NCBI GenBank assembly: GCA_008508345.1
Contig: QNGE01001326.1
Span: 6,110-70,109 of the forward strand
Source: Paragonimus westermani
Lineage: Eukaryota > Platyhelminthes > Trematoda > Plagiorchiida > Troglotrematidae
Length of the DNA: 64,000 nt
Direction of reading: 5' to 3'
Part shown: positions 26,121-37,490 of the stretch, piece by piece
Position numbering within the stretch: position 1 is the stretch's first letter
Layout: each line of letters begins with the position of its first letter
Position numbers and translations under genes: made by a program
The notes under the pieces: model-generated
Database searches by the model: none
What the model saw: the letters and a program-made list of their open reading frames with translations, nothing else
What the model was told of the DNA's origin: nothing

Positions 26121-27240
26121 TTCTCTTTCTCTTCGTATTGCACTGGTACCTGCATATTACTCTGAAACTTCATGAATCACTGTCAGGACCAGCGGAAGTC
26201 TGAGTCACTGTACCCACAGGTACGGTTCGAAGATGAAAACGATGCCAATGGGTGGGACGACGGTGAAGCAGACAACTCATTGTTTCAGTCGTTCTCCGTA
26301 GACCCAAGGTATCGACGTTCCGAGTAAGAAAATTAATATTAAACTGTCGAACCTTTGAAGCATTCGTGAACTACGGTAAGGCGATAAACATTACGCCGCC
26401 CGTATTCTGTCTGCTGAATGTAAGAGACTGGGCAAAGAACAAGTGTCATCACTAAAAAAGTTCAACGTTCAACCACTTAGAAAGTATGCTACAAACTGTC
26501 GATTCGAAGTAAAACATGACTGTAACAGTCGGTACGAATGTTTACACTTGAAATGGGTCGTATTTTGTCCTAGACTGCGGAAAAATTAACAAAAGCCAAA
26601 CTACTGTGGAGACGCATTCGCAAAGGTCACACAGTTACCTTAATGAGACTACTGTCGAAGCAAAACTCGTTCAAGTCACAATTCCAGTATCAGAAAAACA
26701 TTACGCCTACGGAGTTCACGGGTTCACGAGTTCACGGAAGCGTCGCGGCTTAGACAGTGGAGCTGTTTGACTTAACCCGAGTGAACATTACGGTAGTTAG
26801 CCATGTTACGGTCGACGTGAAGTGCACCTAAGGTTGACGGCAGAAACAATGACTCATTTAGCTCATCATTTCGATGACTAGCCCCAATTAAAAATGAATT
26901 AGGAGGAGCACCTTACGCGATGGAGTTCTGTTAAATTTCACGTCCCTCTTCCGTATGGAATTTCAAATGAGTGATGTACCAATAAAGTATACATGCGCAA
27001 AAATATCCTGGCAGGCAATGAGATGTAACTGAAATAACTGGTTGCCCGTGTTAGGCATGGATTCGAATCTATGTATGATGGCGACTTCAATCAGACCAAT
27101 CGTGAAATTATACCACGAAGCAGATTCAAGCTAAACTAAGAACGTAAGAGTTGATACACTGCAACCGACTTCGCCGCGAACAACTGGATAAGAGAAACAA
27201 CAACCACACGTTCATGGAATGTCACACAAAACAGACTTAC

Positions 27241-27424
27241 TAGAACAGTGTAGTTTGACCGGAGGAAGCTTGAGCTCCTTAGCAATATCGCTATTTTTGA
27301 TCGTACTAGCTTCATCTACCGTTTTGCCTTTGACCCATTCTGTTGCCAATGAGCTCGAGGCGATAGCCGAACCACAGCCGAAAGTTTTGAACTTAGCCTC
27401 AATAATGCGTCCCTCGCTATCAAC
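27241..27424 (-). CDS. ISCU: ISCU Fe-S cluster scaffold, internal exon
   Basis: Read on the minus strand from the acceptor ATTATCCACTTAG, 184 bases in phase 0 encode 61 residues that are clearly [24 protein letters not shown] carries one of the three conserved cluster-binding cysteines. [19 protein letters not shown] and [10 protein letters not shown] follow, and LPPVKLHCS carries the LPPVK motif bound by the mitochondrial HSP70-type chaperone plus the next conserved Cys. The exon ends at the donor GTAAGT after one base of the split Met codon completed at 23535. The first cluster ligand (the APACGD region), the mitochondrial presequence and the start codon belong to upstream exons that I did not find on the minus strand between 27.4 and 40.7 kb. 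No frame damage is seen, so this is taken as the functional host gene. Confidence 0.96.
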
Positions 27425-28642
27425 CTAAGTGGATAATAAAGTACACAAGAGATTTTCTTATAATATGCATTGCGTTCACTGCTATAAGATATACTATGCG
27501 CAGATGTGGATGGGTATAACCAGGTTACCTAAACGTAAACAGGACCATTCGTGCTAGGAGAGACTCGAGTTTGCAATCATGTGGTTAATCCTTGTGGAGC
27601 ATGAAAGAGCTAACATACATTACGCACATCACGATGGACAACCACTTGGAGATACGCAATACGGGAAGCAAAGGTGAATAATAATGTAAAGAGCCACAAT
27701 TGTATTAACTCGGGCAAGTGTGGAAAACAAGATACATCCAGGATACAAACTACGAATTGTCAACCGCGCTGAATGTATACTTAATTCTGTTATCTACGCA
27801 CAATTAGCTTAGCACAGTCAAATAAACACATACAGTGTTAACTGACTTCAAGTGACCAGTTGCGATACTCAGGGGGATGAAAAACAAATAAATCCATCAC
27901 ATAGAACGCGTTTTGGCTGGATAAGAACAGTAAATAAGCATCGTATGCATGGAAATATAATTTTCAGGAAAATTTTCGACTGCTGAGATAGACAACTATG
28001 TGGACTTCGAAAATGGGTGATGCGATTCAAATGGATTGAAGCTAGTAGCCAACACTTCCACGAACGATTGGCGACACCTTTGTGAATCATTTTGCTGAAC
28101 ATTTCAGTCAAAAGCCGCCTCAACAGCGATATTCGGCAGAGTGAACATAGAGTGCCGGCAGGGGAACTGACAAACAACAGCAAAACATACACACACGGTT
28201 AGTGGTGTGAGTTTGGATTGGCCTCCCACAACAACGGAAACTCAAGGACGCCTACATTTGTCGAGTCAACACAAATACGGCAGTACACGTTCAGCTTGAT
28301 CCCACCTGTCCACACGTGAGCCACATATAGAAAAGAGTAATGAATAAGACCCAATGTGAAGGTGAGAACTCTGAAATAGCCACAAACGCTTACAAGCCAA
28401 AACTGACAATAAAGCTTGAGTGAATGTGACGGTCTACCCATCTTACTGACCTGTGCAGAAAAACAAAAGGACGGGTATTACATCTTCAACAACGCCAGAC
28501 GTAGCAGTATCCATGACATACATACAGTACATACACACAAACATCAGTGCTTGATACTGATGCTTCACCAAACTAAAAGGATAGAAAGCAGTAAAAGTTA
28601 ACAAACATTCAAACCAATCCCCAGCGTTTATACACGGCATAT
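27425..28642. other. ISCU upstream intron or flank; no exon found
   Basis: This should contain the intron before the ISCU exon at 27424. Minus frames at 28192-27869 and 28441-28199 show no ISCU motif. Nothing else was recognised. Confidence 0.4.
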
Positions 28643-31600
28643 CATCATCATCAACACAGACAGCAACAGATCAGTGATTACTAATGATGCTTAACTGTCA
28701 CATAACCCTGAAAAAGAAAACCCTGTAGAGGAAGTGAAGAAAAAAGGGCGAGAAAAGACCCAATTATCAAAAACAGCTACGTCTATGTTCAAACACTTAA
28801 CATCAAAGTGCCTACACCATCCGAACAAACAACCGAGCTGTAGGTGGACGTAAGGTGCCATTTGCAAGATGGTTTCTTTACCGCATTCACTGCCCCCGCG
28901 TCAACAGTTGCACTCAGTTCACAAACAGCAATGTTTACGTCATTGAACTCGATTATCCGCCATCTCACCTGAAGTCTCCAGTCACCAGCACCGGGAGTCA
29001 CGAGGGCTCAGCCTGGGAGGCGAACCCGATCTACAGTGGTCAATCCCTTCGTGGGCGATTTCATATCCCTACGCCAGGTCATCATCTGCCCACCTGCGCC
29101 AGACGGCCGCAGCGTTGGCAAAAAGCGCTTACTGTGGCAGACACCCTATCTGGCATCCTTAATGCATGACCTAACTATGTAACTGTGTAACGAGTGAACA
29201 AAAGCACTCTCTTGTCAATCAGTGCAAAACACCCGCTTCTTAGCCTCCACGTTATTTACTAGCTGGTGTCACCCGGTACGAGCGATTAAACGCAGACATC
29301 GGTGTTCAAATACATGACTACGGTTCACGTCTCCTACCCTGAGAGGCCAATTTTCGCCACCGTATACTAGTATAGTCCTCGCTGCTGTCTTACATACGCG
29401 ACCTTTAAGCATCAGAGAGATGCCTTTCTGTCGCCACAGGAGGTCCACGCCGACATCTTGTGAGTGTCCTCTGCTGTATCGTCTTTGACAAAATGGAACA
29501 AAAATGGTGAAAGTGGACAGGCCTGATATACGCTGTTCATGGTGCTGAAACTGTTAGACAGTTCACCGTGAATCCTAACTTTAGCTGGATTATAGGAATA
29601 AAGCACCAACAGTATGTTCACATACTTCATCGGTACACCCCTGCGTTGAAGTGACTAAACGTGTAGATCGATCCACCAAATCGATCGCACTTTCATAGTC
29701 AAGGAATACAACAATCTTTGGCCGGCGGTACACATAACGCTGCTGCAGAATTTGACGAAGAGTAAAAATGTGACCTGTGCATCCCCGCTCAGAGCGAAAC
29801 CCCATCTGTTCTTCCCTAATGTTTGCCTTCCGAGCTGCAGTGAGTCGTCGAAGTATGGTGGACGCCAGAACCTTAACAATGACTGGGGTCAAACTAATTT
29901 TCTGATGTTTTTCGCAAGAGCCCCTAATACCTTCCTGAATATGAGAGCTATTATTGAGCGACCCCCGTCGTCCACATAAGTTGAAACAACCGAGTCAAGG
30001 CCTCTACTGACGCCTCTCCACCTTCTTTGAAAAGTGCCGGCATGGAGTCATCTGGACCATTAGCCTTGTTACTTTTGAGAGCCGAAATGCATTTCCAAAT
30101 CTCAGTCTTAGTGGGTGGTTCCAAACCTACCGACCAGCATGCTACACCACAAGTTTTTGGCGGCAACACAGTGGAGGTAACGGGCCGGCTAAATTGACCC
30201 TCAGTGCTCCGCCTACCGCTGTAACCTTCTGAACTTATTGTAGATGAGTGTGACATCTGTCTCGCTTGCAACTTCACTGACAGACGGTCGCCTGGTACCA
30301 GTGGCGCAGATAAGCTTGAAGAGTTTGCCGATGTTTCCTAAAGCAAAAGCGGTCTCGATTTCTGTGGGTTTTTCCATTAAGCCTCACGATCAGCCTTTAG
30401 GCTACGTTTCAGCTTCCTACCGATATCTTTTCTAGGATTGTTACATGAATTGCCAGGAGGGTTGCTCCGTTTAGCTCTTAACAACTCCAGAAATTTCCCC
30501 AAGATCCAATGTTGGTTCAGCCCACGTAGTTCCGTGCCGCATGCTACTGCACATGCTTCATGAACGGCCCGTGAGGTCTGGATCCAGCAGCTTTATCGAC
30601 GGTATATCCAGTTTCTGAACGGCAAGTCGTGACTTTCGATGAAGTCGTTGCCCAGCAAAATCGAGAGCGACACGACAGCGCATGTTCCGAATTTAAGTAT
30701 GTGGTCTACTAGGAACGAAAGCCCTGAATAGAGCTCCGCCACCCATGACCAACGGCCATGTGGTCTCCCTGAGGCCAGGCCGATTCGGAAAAGAAGGGTG
30801 CAAAGTATAACAATGACGCGCACGACGTCTAAAACTAGTGCTGGCTAAGAATAGCTTGTGCTCAGTGCACAACTGGAACAGTAACCTGCCATCATCCGAG
30901 TGATGTGATGCTCTCTCAAACCCGGCCACCTAAGCGACACTCGGCTTCACCAATACGGCCGACTTGAGCGTTCATGTCTCCGGCCAGAACGACTATGTCA
31001 GAACCATTTGCCGTCCGATGGAGAGAAGCCAGATCTGAGTGGAAGGCGTCCCTAACGCCGAAGTCTACAGTCAGTTTGATAATAAACTGATACAATGGAA
31101 AGATTGCTGAAGGTTTTGCACCTAGAGCTGGCGGCAGTAGAATTTGCCAAGCAAATGGCACGGAGTCTACTGCTAACAGGAGTCCAATCTGCCAATATGG
31201 CTGCACCCTCCGCGATGAGGACTACCTAGTCCAGCCTGACCGGTAACGGCGGCCGTGGAATCACTCGAAGTGTGTAACCAGTATCGGGTAGACCGGGTGG
31301 GCGATGCTAGTTCCGTATGTTGACTACTGTCCTGGATTCTAGCCTCTGAGACACAACAAACATCGACGTTCAACGAGTCTAACGTTCGTGCAAACGCGGT
31401 ATGCTGACCTATGTTCTAGAGTGCGAACATTGAAAGCACCTATATTAATGCGCATTCTAGTTCTAAACAAGGGACGAAGGATGTCTGAGGCTGAATCATA
31501 TCTGTTGTGGGATTTGCAGAGTAGTTGCCAGGACAGGGGATTAACACAGGATTTGCAGAGTAGTAATCAGGAATGGGGGTTAGGAGGGGCCTGAAGGCTA

Positions 31601-31950
31601 CGTTTGACAGGACAGTGGGGGAGGGGTCAGCAGTAACAGGGTTTTCGGCCATCCATCCTGCTGTATGCAGCAGATAGAGCGACCCGATGTATGCTTGGAG
31701 ACGGCCGATGCAGTGTGGAATTTACGGTAATGCGAGTACTCACGGTTGTTTGTGGGTTGAGATAATGCCTGGACGCCCAGATCTAGACAGAGGAATGATT
31801 AGGGTTCTCAACCAGAGCCTTTGGCTCGAAAGCCTGTGCCGTAAGTCACTGGATGAGTGGCAGTATACCAGAACTGGTACTTTTTCCGGAAGATGCCAAG
31901 CTTATTTCAACGCCCAACCTGGAGGACTAGGAGATTGTGGTTTGTCAGAC
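28643..31950 (-). mobile_element. RTE-type non-LTR retrotransposon, copy B (decayed)
   Basis: The best-preserved RTE copy, in several frames on the minus strand. The apurinic-type endonuclease is visible at about 31206-30700, with SDIVVLAGDMNAQVG and, later, FLASTSFRRRARHCYTLHP. The RT follows at 30277-29590: EIWKCISALKSNKANGPD, LFKEGGEASVEALTRLFQL, then IREEQMGFRSERGC, IFTLRQILQQRY and a YESAIDLVDRS block at the first catalytic Asp region. A CPLSPFLF block lies near 29520. The frame then jumps to the post-RT region (KGRVCKTAARTILVYGGENW, about 29390), so the YADD catalytic block is deleted. A GGQMMTWRRDMKSPTKGL stretch near 29070 ends the protein. The 3' UTR ends in a run of TGATGATGA at 28655-28643. 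Stops, frameshifts and the deletion make it inactive. Confidence 0.9.
31511..31585. repeat. Two-unit minisatellite, ~39-bp period
   Basis: GATTTGCAGAGTAGT occurs at 31511 and again at 31550, each followed by a similar CAGGA and GGGG-TTA string. A local tandem duplication inside RTE copy B. Confidence 0.8.
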
Positions 31951-32279
31951 CTCTACCTACTGGCCTGTTTGGCATGAATGACTCTGTCATTGTGGTCACC
32001 ATACCGTCCACTTGTATCCAACGGAATATTGAGATGCGAAATCCGTCACACCGCGTCAAGGTCCATTCTCGTTGTGGCGGATCCAGTGGGTTTGCTTTAT
32101 TCGGTAACAGCTAGGCGTCTGTTCGTTTGTAGTGCAGTCGTTCGAAACGGTGTGACGCTTCTCTTAGTGATTACAGCAAGTAGCTAAAAGGGAGTAAGAC
32201 TATGAATCTGTTTTAGGTAGATAGGAGTTTAAGGACGCTTTTCAACGATATCTAGAAATGATCGAGCCAGAAGGAAGGC

Positions 32280-33260
32280 CGTTTATGTGGTCACCAGAAT
32301 CTCGGCCGAGTGATATATGCGTACATTGACCGTCGTTTACAGGAAAGCTCCAGTCGTCTGACCGACGCTAAATTGCATCAGGATCAACACGTAGTGTAGT
32401 GGAACTGGTTGCCGTTCTGAAGCTTTTACTTGTTGGCATGAAGGAGAACTTAGCTCAAACCGTTGTTTAAGAGGTTGATGTAAGTTGGGAATAATGAAGA
32501 ACCGAGAACCGACCACATTTGGGCTTCCGTTGGAATCGGGATAGGAGGTAATCTGACTCATCTTTAACTTCGAAAGTTTTATGAAGAGGGGAGGTAATCT
32601 AGTGAAGAGCTTCCCCTTGGGTGCCATGAGCTTCCAGTTTATGTCCTAGGCAGCCGTGTGGTACACGATTGTAAACCTTGGCGAAATCGAAGAAGACAGC
32701 ATCCGATGTGAGACCACTGTCTGACCTCTGTCAAACTATTCATGGGAATGATCATAATTTTTGCACATGGCTGGCAAGAACGGAAACCGTGCTGGTTAGA
32801 AGAGACCAGAGTATTCCCTAGAAAGTGTTCATAGATGGCGCGTTTTAAGGAACGCTTTTTACCACGAGAAATGCTAGCAAGGTCGATTGTTTGATAACCG
32901 ACAGGTAAGCGCCGGTCGCTAGCTTTGAAGACAGGCGTAGTCGTGGCGTTTTTCGTACGCCAGAGGGAATGCAGTTGAAGGTATCTGTCCAAACAGCTTA
33001 AGAGGGTGTTCTGCTGGACTAACAACAGCTTCGAGGATCTTGTGAGGGGTTCTCATCTGGACCCATCGTACTATACGTATCGTAAATTACAGGTCTTCAG
33101 CGTCTAACGTAGAAAAGTTAATAGTGAGGGCTGGCTGCGGAAGACTTCGTAAAGAGAATGGACGCCAGTTCGGTCGTGCAACAGTGTGGATCACCGGGCA
33201 GTACTTCTTTACTACCTAGGAAACTACCTATGGGTTAAAAGAAATCTCCCCGTCGGGTTA
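32280..33260 (-). mobile_element. CR1/Jockey-type LINE reverse transcriptase remnant
   Basis: On the minus strand, frames spread over 33260-32280 match the RT of CR1/Jockey-type LINEs, not the RTE family nearby. Seen in order: SLWRTKNATTTPVFKASDRR and LPVGYQTIDLAS (the W-A-PVFK-GD-Y-PISL block), SSNQHGFRSCQPC (the QHGF-RSC block), then frame-shifted remnants, one of which (near 32390-32340) reads DPDAI, SDDW and PVNDGQC, like the D-L-W-LPFN-KC block after the active site. The YADD box itself was not recognised. Stops and frameshifts show it is dead. It starts about 330 bp from the 5' end of RTE copy B. Confidence 0.75.
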
Positions 33261-33454
33261 TCACGGAAAAAGGATTATAGGCCTTTTTATTAGTCACCGT
33301 GTATGCCCATAATTTCTTGTTCACTCGAGCTCCCAGTAGGATTTTCTCTTGCACGTCTTCAATATATATTCAGGTTTCGTCTGCCTGCTTATTCCGAGCT
33401 GTGCGAAAGACGTTCGGTTCCTCTCAGTCACATTTCGATTCCTACCGGGCGAAG

Positions 33455-33676
33455 CGACAGCTCGGTTGTTCGTTCGCAAGATGTAGGCACCTTGTGTTTG
33501 AATGTAGACGTAGCTGTCTTTAGTAGTTAGGTCCCTTCCCATGCCTTTCTTTTTTTCTCCTCTCTTCCTGTAGAAAGCTTGTTTTTTTCCCTTCATGATT
33601 GTGTGGCCGTTAAGCATCAGTGTGAACCACTGATGTATTGCTGTCTATGATGATGATAATGATGATGATGATGATG
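33455..33676 (+). repeat. RTE 3' UTR with trinucleotide tail
   Basis: CAGCTCGGTTGTTCGTTCG, GATGTAGGCACCTTG and AGACGTAGCTGTCTTTAG match the 3' UTR of RTE copy B in order. The copy continues through a pyrimidine run to GTTAAGCATCAGTGTGAACC and TATTGCTGTCTATGATGATG, then a longer impure GAT repeat to 33676. It is the clearest 3' end of the family here, with no coding part attached. Confidence 0.85.
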
Positions 33677-36591
33677 GTTATGGCGAAGTGGGAGAAACGG
33701 CTGTATGAAAGACGACGTATTCTCCGCGGATGAGGTGAGCGAGAAGAGTTGGTGTACACTTTATGCAGTGTGAATGAGCCATCCGCCTTTCGAATTGTGA
33801 TTTGAAACACACCATAGTTCTGGCCTGTAGAATGACATTCAAGGTAGATTGGACTAAAATAGTTTCTCAGGCTGTTAGGATCTACTGGATTGAAGTTGGG
33901 AACTGTATTTTTTGGTTTTTATACCTAATAACAGAGGAAGTAAAAGGTGAACAGATGGTGACAACCGTGTCCATGAAGGGATTTGATCCGTCCACTAGGT
34001 AACTTTAGTTCGCAACAGTTAGATCAACCGGTGAGAAAATCTGACCAGAACGATACCGCATCGTAACATGTTCCTGTCGTACCAACATCGATAAAAAAAT
34101 TGAGACTTCGTTTTCACTATCCGCATGGTACATTGGTGATAAGTTTATGTTAGGCGCATCAAAGTCGCCCGTACTATGGTGTTAAAGGAGTCACTGAGTG
34201 CGCGGTATCTAGACTTTGGCATTTGAAGAATGGATGCCGTTTTTCAGTAGGCTAACACAAAGAAGTACAAAGATTAGGAACGAATTAGCGCAAGATGTCG
34301 ATTTACTTTCATACCCAAGGCTTATTGGACGCCTGCGTTTTTAGGCTCACTCTGGTGCGAAAAGTGACCGGACTGCCTCATCAGTGTGATGCTTTCGGGC
34401 AATGCTCTAAAAACACGAATGTTAGCCAATGCCGAGTAAATGTCAGAACCGTACCTGGCAAGATGTAGCCTTTTAGGCTGATCGGTGCCAGTTTGGCATT
34501 AGTGTTTTTCTTCAAAGTTTCAAAGTATCGTAGCGGGTGGTGATGAATGCACAGGTGCGAGTTTATTGACTCTCGTCCCCGAGTCTGTTTTTTCCAGATA
34601 TCGCTGGGCAATTATTTGATAAGCTAGCGCAGTATCATTGTTTGTAAATACAGCACCGAGATCAGTGAAAAGCCACATGGAAAAATGTCACTTGTCACAA
34701 AAAGCTTGTCCCTAGTATGTTTTATGGGACTGTGCATCTCGATCTGTTGTTTTGAACTTGGTAGTGTACTAATCACTGACATAGTCGCCCGTGCCAGGCA
34801 GACCAGTGGGCAGAGGTCTGACGAGATAATCCTCATGGTTGAGGTTAGAAAGAAGTTGGTCCCGTTTTTCCAACGAAAGAGACTAGCCCTTTCCCCCACC
34901 CGTTACCTTACGGCGCGAGCTCTTGAGCCAAAAGCCTTGGTTAGGAATTCGAATATTTCTACTCTGTTTGCTCATCCCGGCAGTATCTCATTTTACCCAT
35001 TGCTATTGGTTTTCGAAATCACTGATTCCATTCCTCGTCGACATTTCTCGGCGGACGCCATACCATCTTGTCTGCCGCACGCAGCTACGTGGAATGGCAA
35101 AACCACACGAATGCTGACTCATCTCCTGCTGCTTATCCAGTTTAGCTCTCAGTCCCCTCTCGATCTTCGGTTCTCGTAGTTATTATGCAGACTCCACAAC
35201 AAATGTAACTAATCCCAGCAGCACGATCTCAGTAGGTGTCACCTTCCACCAGTTGCTTAAAATCTGGATGCAATTCAATGTGGATACGTTCAAAGTTTCC
35301 CATCTGAAACGGTTTGGTCAGCCAGCCGCCTTCACTGTGATTCATTATGAGCTGACAGCTACTGTTTTTTAGAGATAAGAGTCCATGACACTAATCACAG
35401 TATCGAGCTGACGGAGCTGGCGGGTGCCGATTCTACAATTCAAATAACTGCACGACCGTTGTTGTCGATCAGGATAGAATAGGTATAGTTTTCTACACAA
35501 CAACAACAACAACAACAACAGCCGTAGCCACATCGGTAGATTGCATTCTCGCAAGCAGCTCTAGGAATCAGATCCTCAACGCTTCTCTTTCTCCGCTCAG
35601 TCTCATTCTGATTGTAATGACCTCGATGCCAATGGCGCCTTTCACCCAAATCTAGCTGCTCCTCTTGGGCCGATACGTAGTTCTGTCACAGCCGTTTTGA
35701 CCGGGGATATAAACACCTGGGTAAGTCGACTTTGCGGTACCGAGTCTGGTTCAAGCGGCAGGTTTCAACCAACGTCACATCGTTCTGTTTATAACTGGCG
35801 GCTGTTGCAGGTCTGAGACGATTTCAGGTTGTTTTTTAGGGGGCGTTCATTTTAAGTATGCACGTCATTTTTTCTGGCACCGCCCTTTTCCTTACCAAAC
35901 ACGGTGTCAGGCGTTAGTTATAGGTTATGTAACTTCATTTGAGACTGTCGTTCTTTTTGCACACGTACTTCAGACCAGGCGTTGGTGCGTCGTCACTTTG
36001 TTCTTAATCTCGCTGAGCAACGACCCCATGGACGGCAATGATTCTCTGTTGGGAAACTGCCTGGGATGACGGTAAAGCTTGTGTGTCAATATAGACCAGG
36101 ATACAAGTTTATTTGTTTGGACCTCGAGTATCCCAACCACTATCGGACGCGAATCTCAAGTCTTTCAGGTGGTGAGTGCTACTGTATGCGGTATAGTGGG
36201 CTGGAAAACCAACCAAACTGGATTTTAAACATCCCATGGAACCGTAAGATGCAAGACGGAATATTCCTCGTGACGCTTCATACATCGTTTCGAACAGACT
36301 CCATGAATTCATTAAAAATAAGAGGTGTTTCAGCGGCTTTAGCCATTCATCATCGGTCCAATTACATAACATTTTATACCATTCGTATATCGAGTGAAGG
36401 CAGCTTAGGCGTAGTGTGATCGGTGATTGCAAACCTTGACTGACTGAAAAGATTAATGTATTAAGGACCGCTGTTGCTTCAAGAATGTTAACATATTCGT
36501 TAAACTTGGCCTTTTTATTATTTCAAGGCTTCCGTCTGTCAGTAGAACTATCGGTGAAACGGACAACTTTCCCGGGGCCTAATTACCACGG
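33677..36591. other. No gene supported; (CAA)n at 35497-35521
   Basis: The longest frame, 34685-35179 (+, 164 codons), is uninterrupted but has no family motif, and a competing minus frame overlaps it. Frames of 107-117 codons lie on both strands at 36066-36432, also unrecognised. A CAA microsatellite of about eight units lies at 35497-35521. Confidence 0.4.
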
Positions 36592-37490
36592 TTGAGGTCC
36601 GCTATTTTCAATTCGGCCCCCAAACGCAATAGTCAGGGCTGTTTCGTGCTAGCGCTTCTTAAGGAACTTGGGTGGACATTAGTGGAGCACTCGACACAGT
36701 TGTTTCAACTGATGTGGACTATTGAAGGCGTCCATTTGGGCTCTGACTATTTGATAAGAGGTCAAGGAGTCAGGGGCATTCGTGATTGCAGTCATCCAAA
36801 ATTCTGGCATCCTTTATGACCAACCTTTACAATCTCAAGTGGATTTGACAAGGTTATCCAGCATCTCCTCTTCTATTCAACTTTGCAGTTGAGGAGCTCC
36901 TAGAGCTTGCTGGGACAGATTGCAAATCTAATAATGTGGTACTGCTCCCGGACGTTCGACTTAGAGAAATAGAGTATGCGGACGACATCACTCTGTGAAG
37001 GTTCACAAGGAACCCAGAACATTTTAGACAGACTAGGGGCTTCACTTTGTCAGCTTGGGGTGACCTTTGCACCTAGTAAGTACAAGGTGCTTGCGCAAGA
37101 TTAGAAGGAATCTGCGCCTGTTCTCAACCTTGTTGGTGGGCAGTTAGAACTAGCCGAAAAGTTTGTGCCTTGGGAGCTGCATCAACGCCGGCAGAGTGTC
37201 TGATATGATCACAAATCGCACAGCAAAAGCTCGGCTGGCGTTTACCAACTCGTTATCTGTGGCTTCGGAATGATCTCACTATTTCTGTGAAAGGCCGAGT
37301 GTACAGTGACCCTATAAGGAAAATCCTGTTGTACGGCCCCGCGGGGGTGATTACAGAGTATCCGTTCTCTACCGTCTGTTTCTCCGAAGAATTAGCGTCG
37401 TGTGGTGGGAATACCGAGAAGTGTGGAAGAAGAGAGGTCGACACCAATTTGCGGCGAAAGGTTATCTGGCGGTGGGTATTATCCTAAATG
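36592..37490 (+). mobile_element. RTE-type LINE fragment, copy C
   Basis: Plus-strand remnants in shifting frames: ALLKELGWTLVEHSTQLFQL (the RT block seen in copy B as EALTRLFQL), then an SPLLFNFAVEELLELAG-like block near 36865, the catalytic YADD box at 36975-36986 followed by ITL and a stop, LDRLGASLCQLGVTFAPSKY, and a post-RT stretch with KARLAFTN and KGRVY near 37210-37300. The early RT motifs between the first and second blocks are missing. It is the only RTE copy here where I can read the YADD box. The copy is inactive. Confidence 0.8.

Larger units (their letters stand above)
23536..27240 (-). other. ISCU intron (3.7 kb, GT-AG)
   Basis: The donor GTAAGT (minus strand, 27240-27235) and acceptor TAG (ending at 23536) define a 3705-base phase-1 intron. 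It holds two detached RTE 3' tails (24110-24160, 25925-26120), a TA microsatellite and a TA/GA compound repeat. The rest (26120-27235 and 24165-24905) shows no gene. Short GC-rich frames near 24211-24411 repeat an ACGGACAACGG-like theme without a known domain. Confidence 0.85.

Noticed and set aside
34685..35179. 164-codon plus-strand open frame
   Set aside because: No recognised domain and no splice context, and an overlapping minus frame of similar quality exists. Its length is compatible with chance in 64 kb.
36066..36432. Long overlapping frames just before RTE copy C
   Set aside because: Neither strand aligns by eye with the endonuclease region of copies A or B, so they were not joined to copy C or called as a gene.
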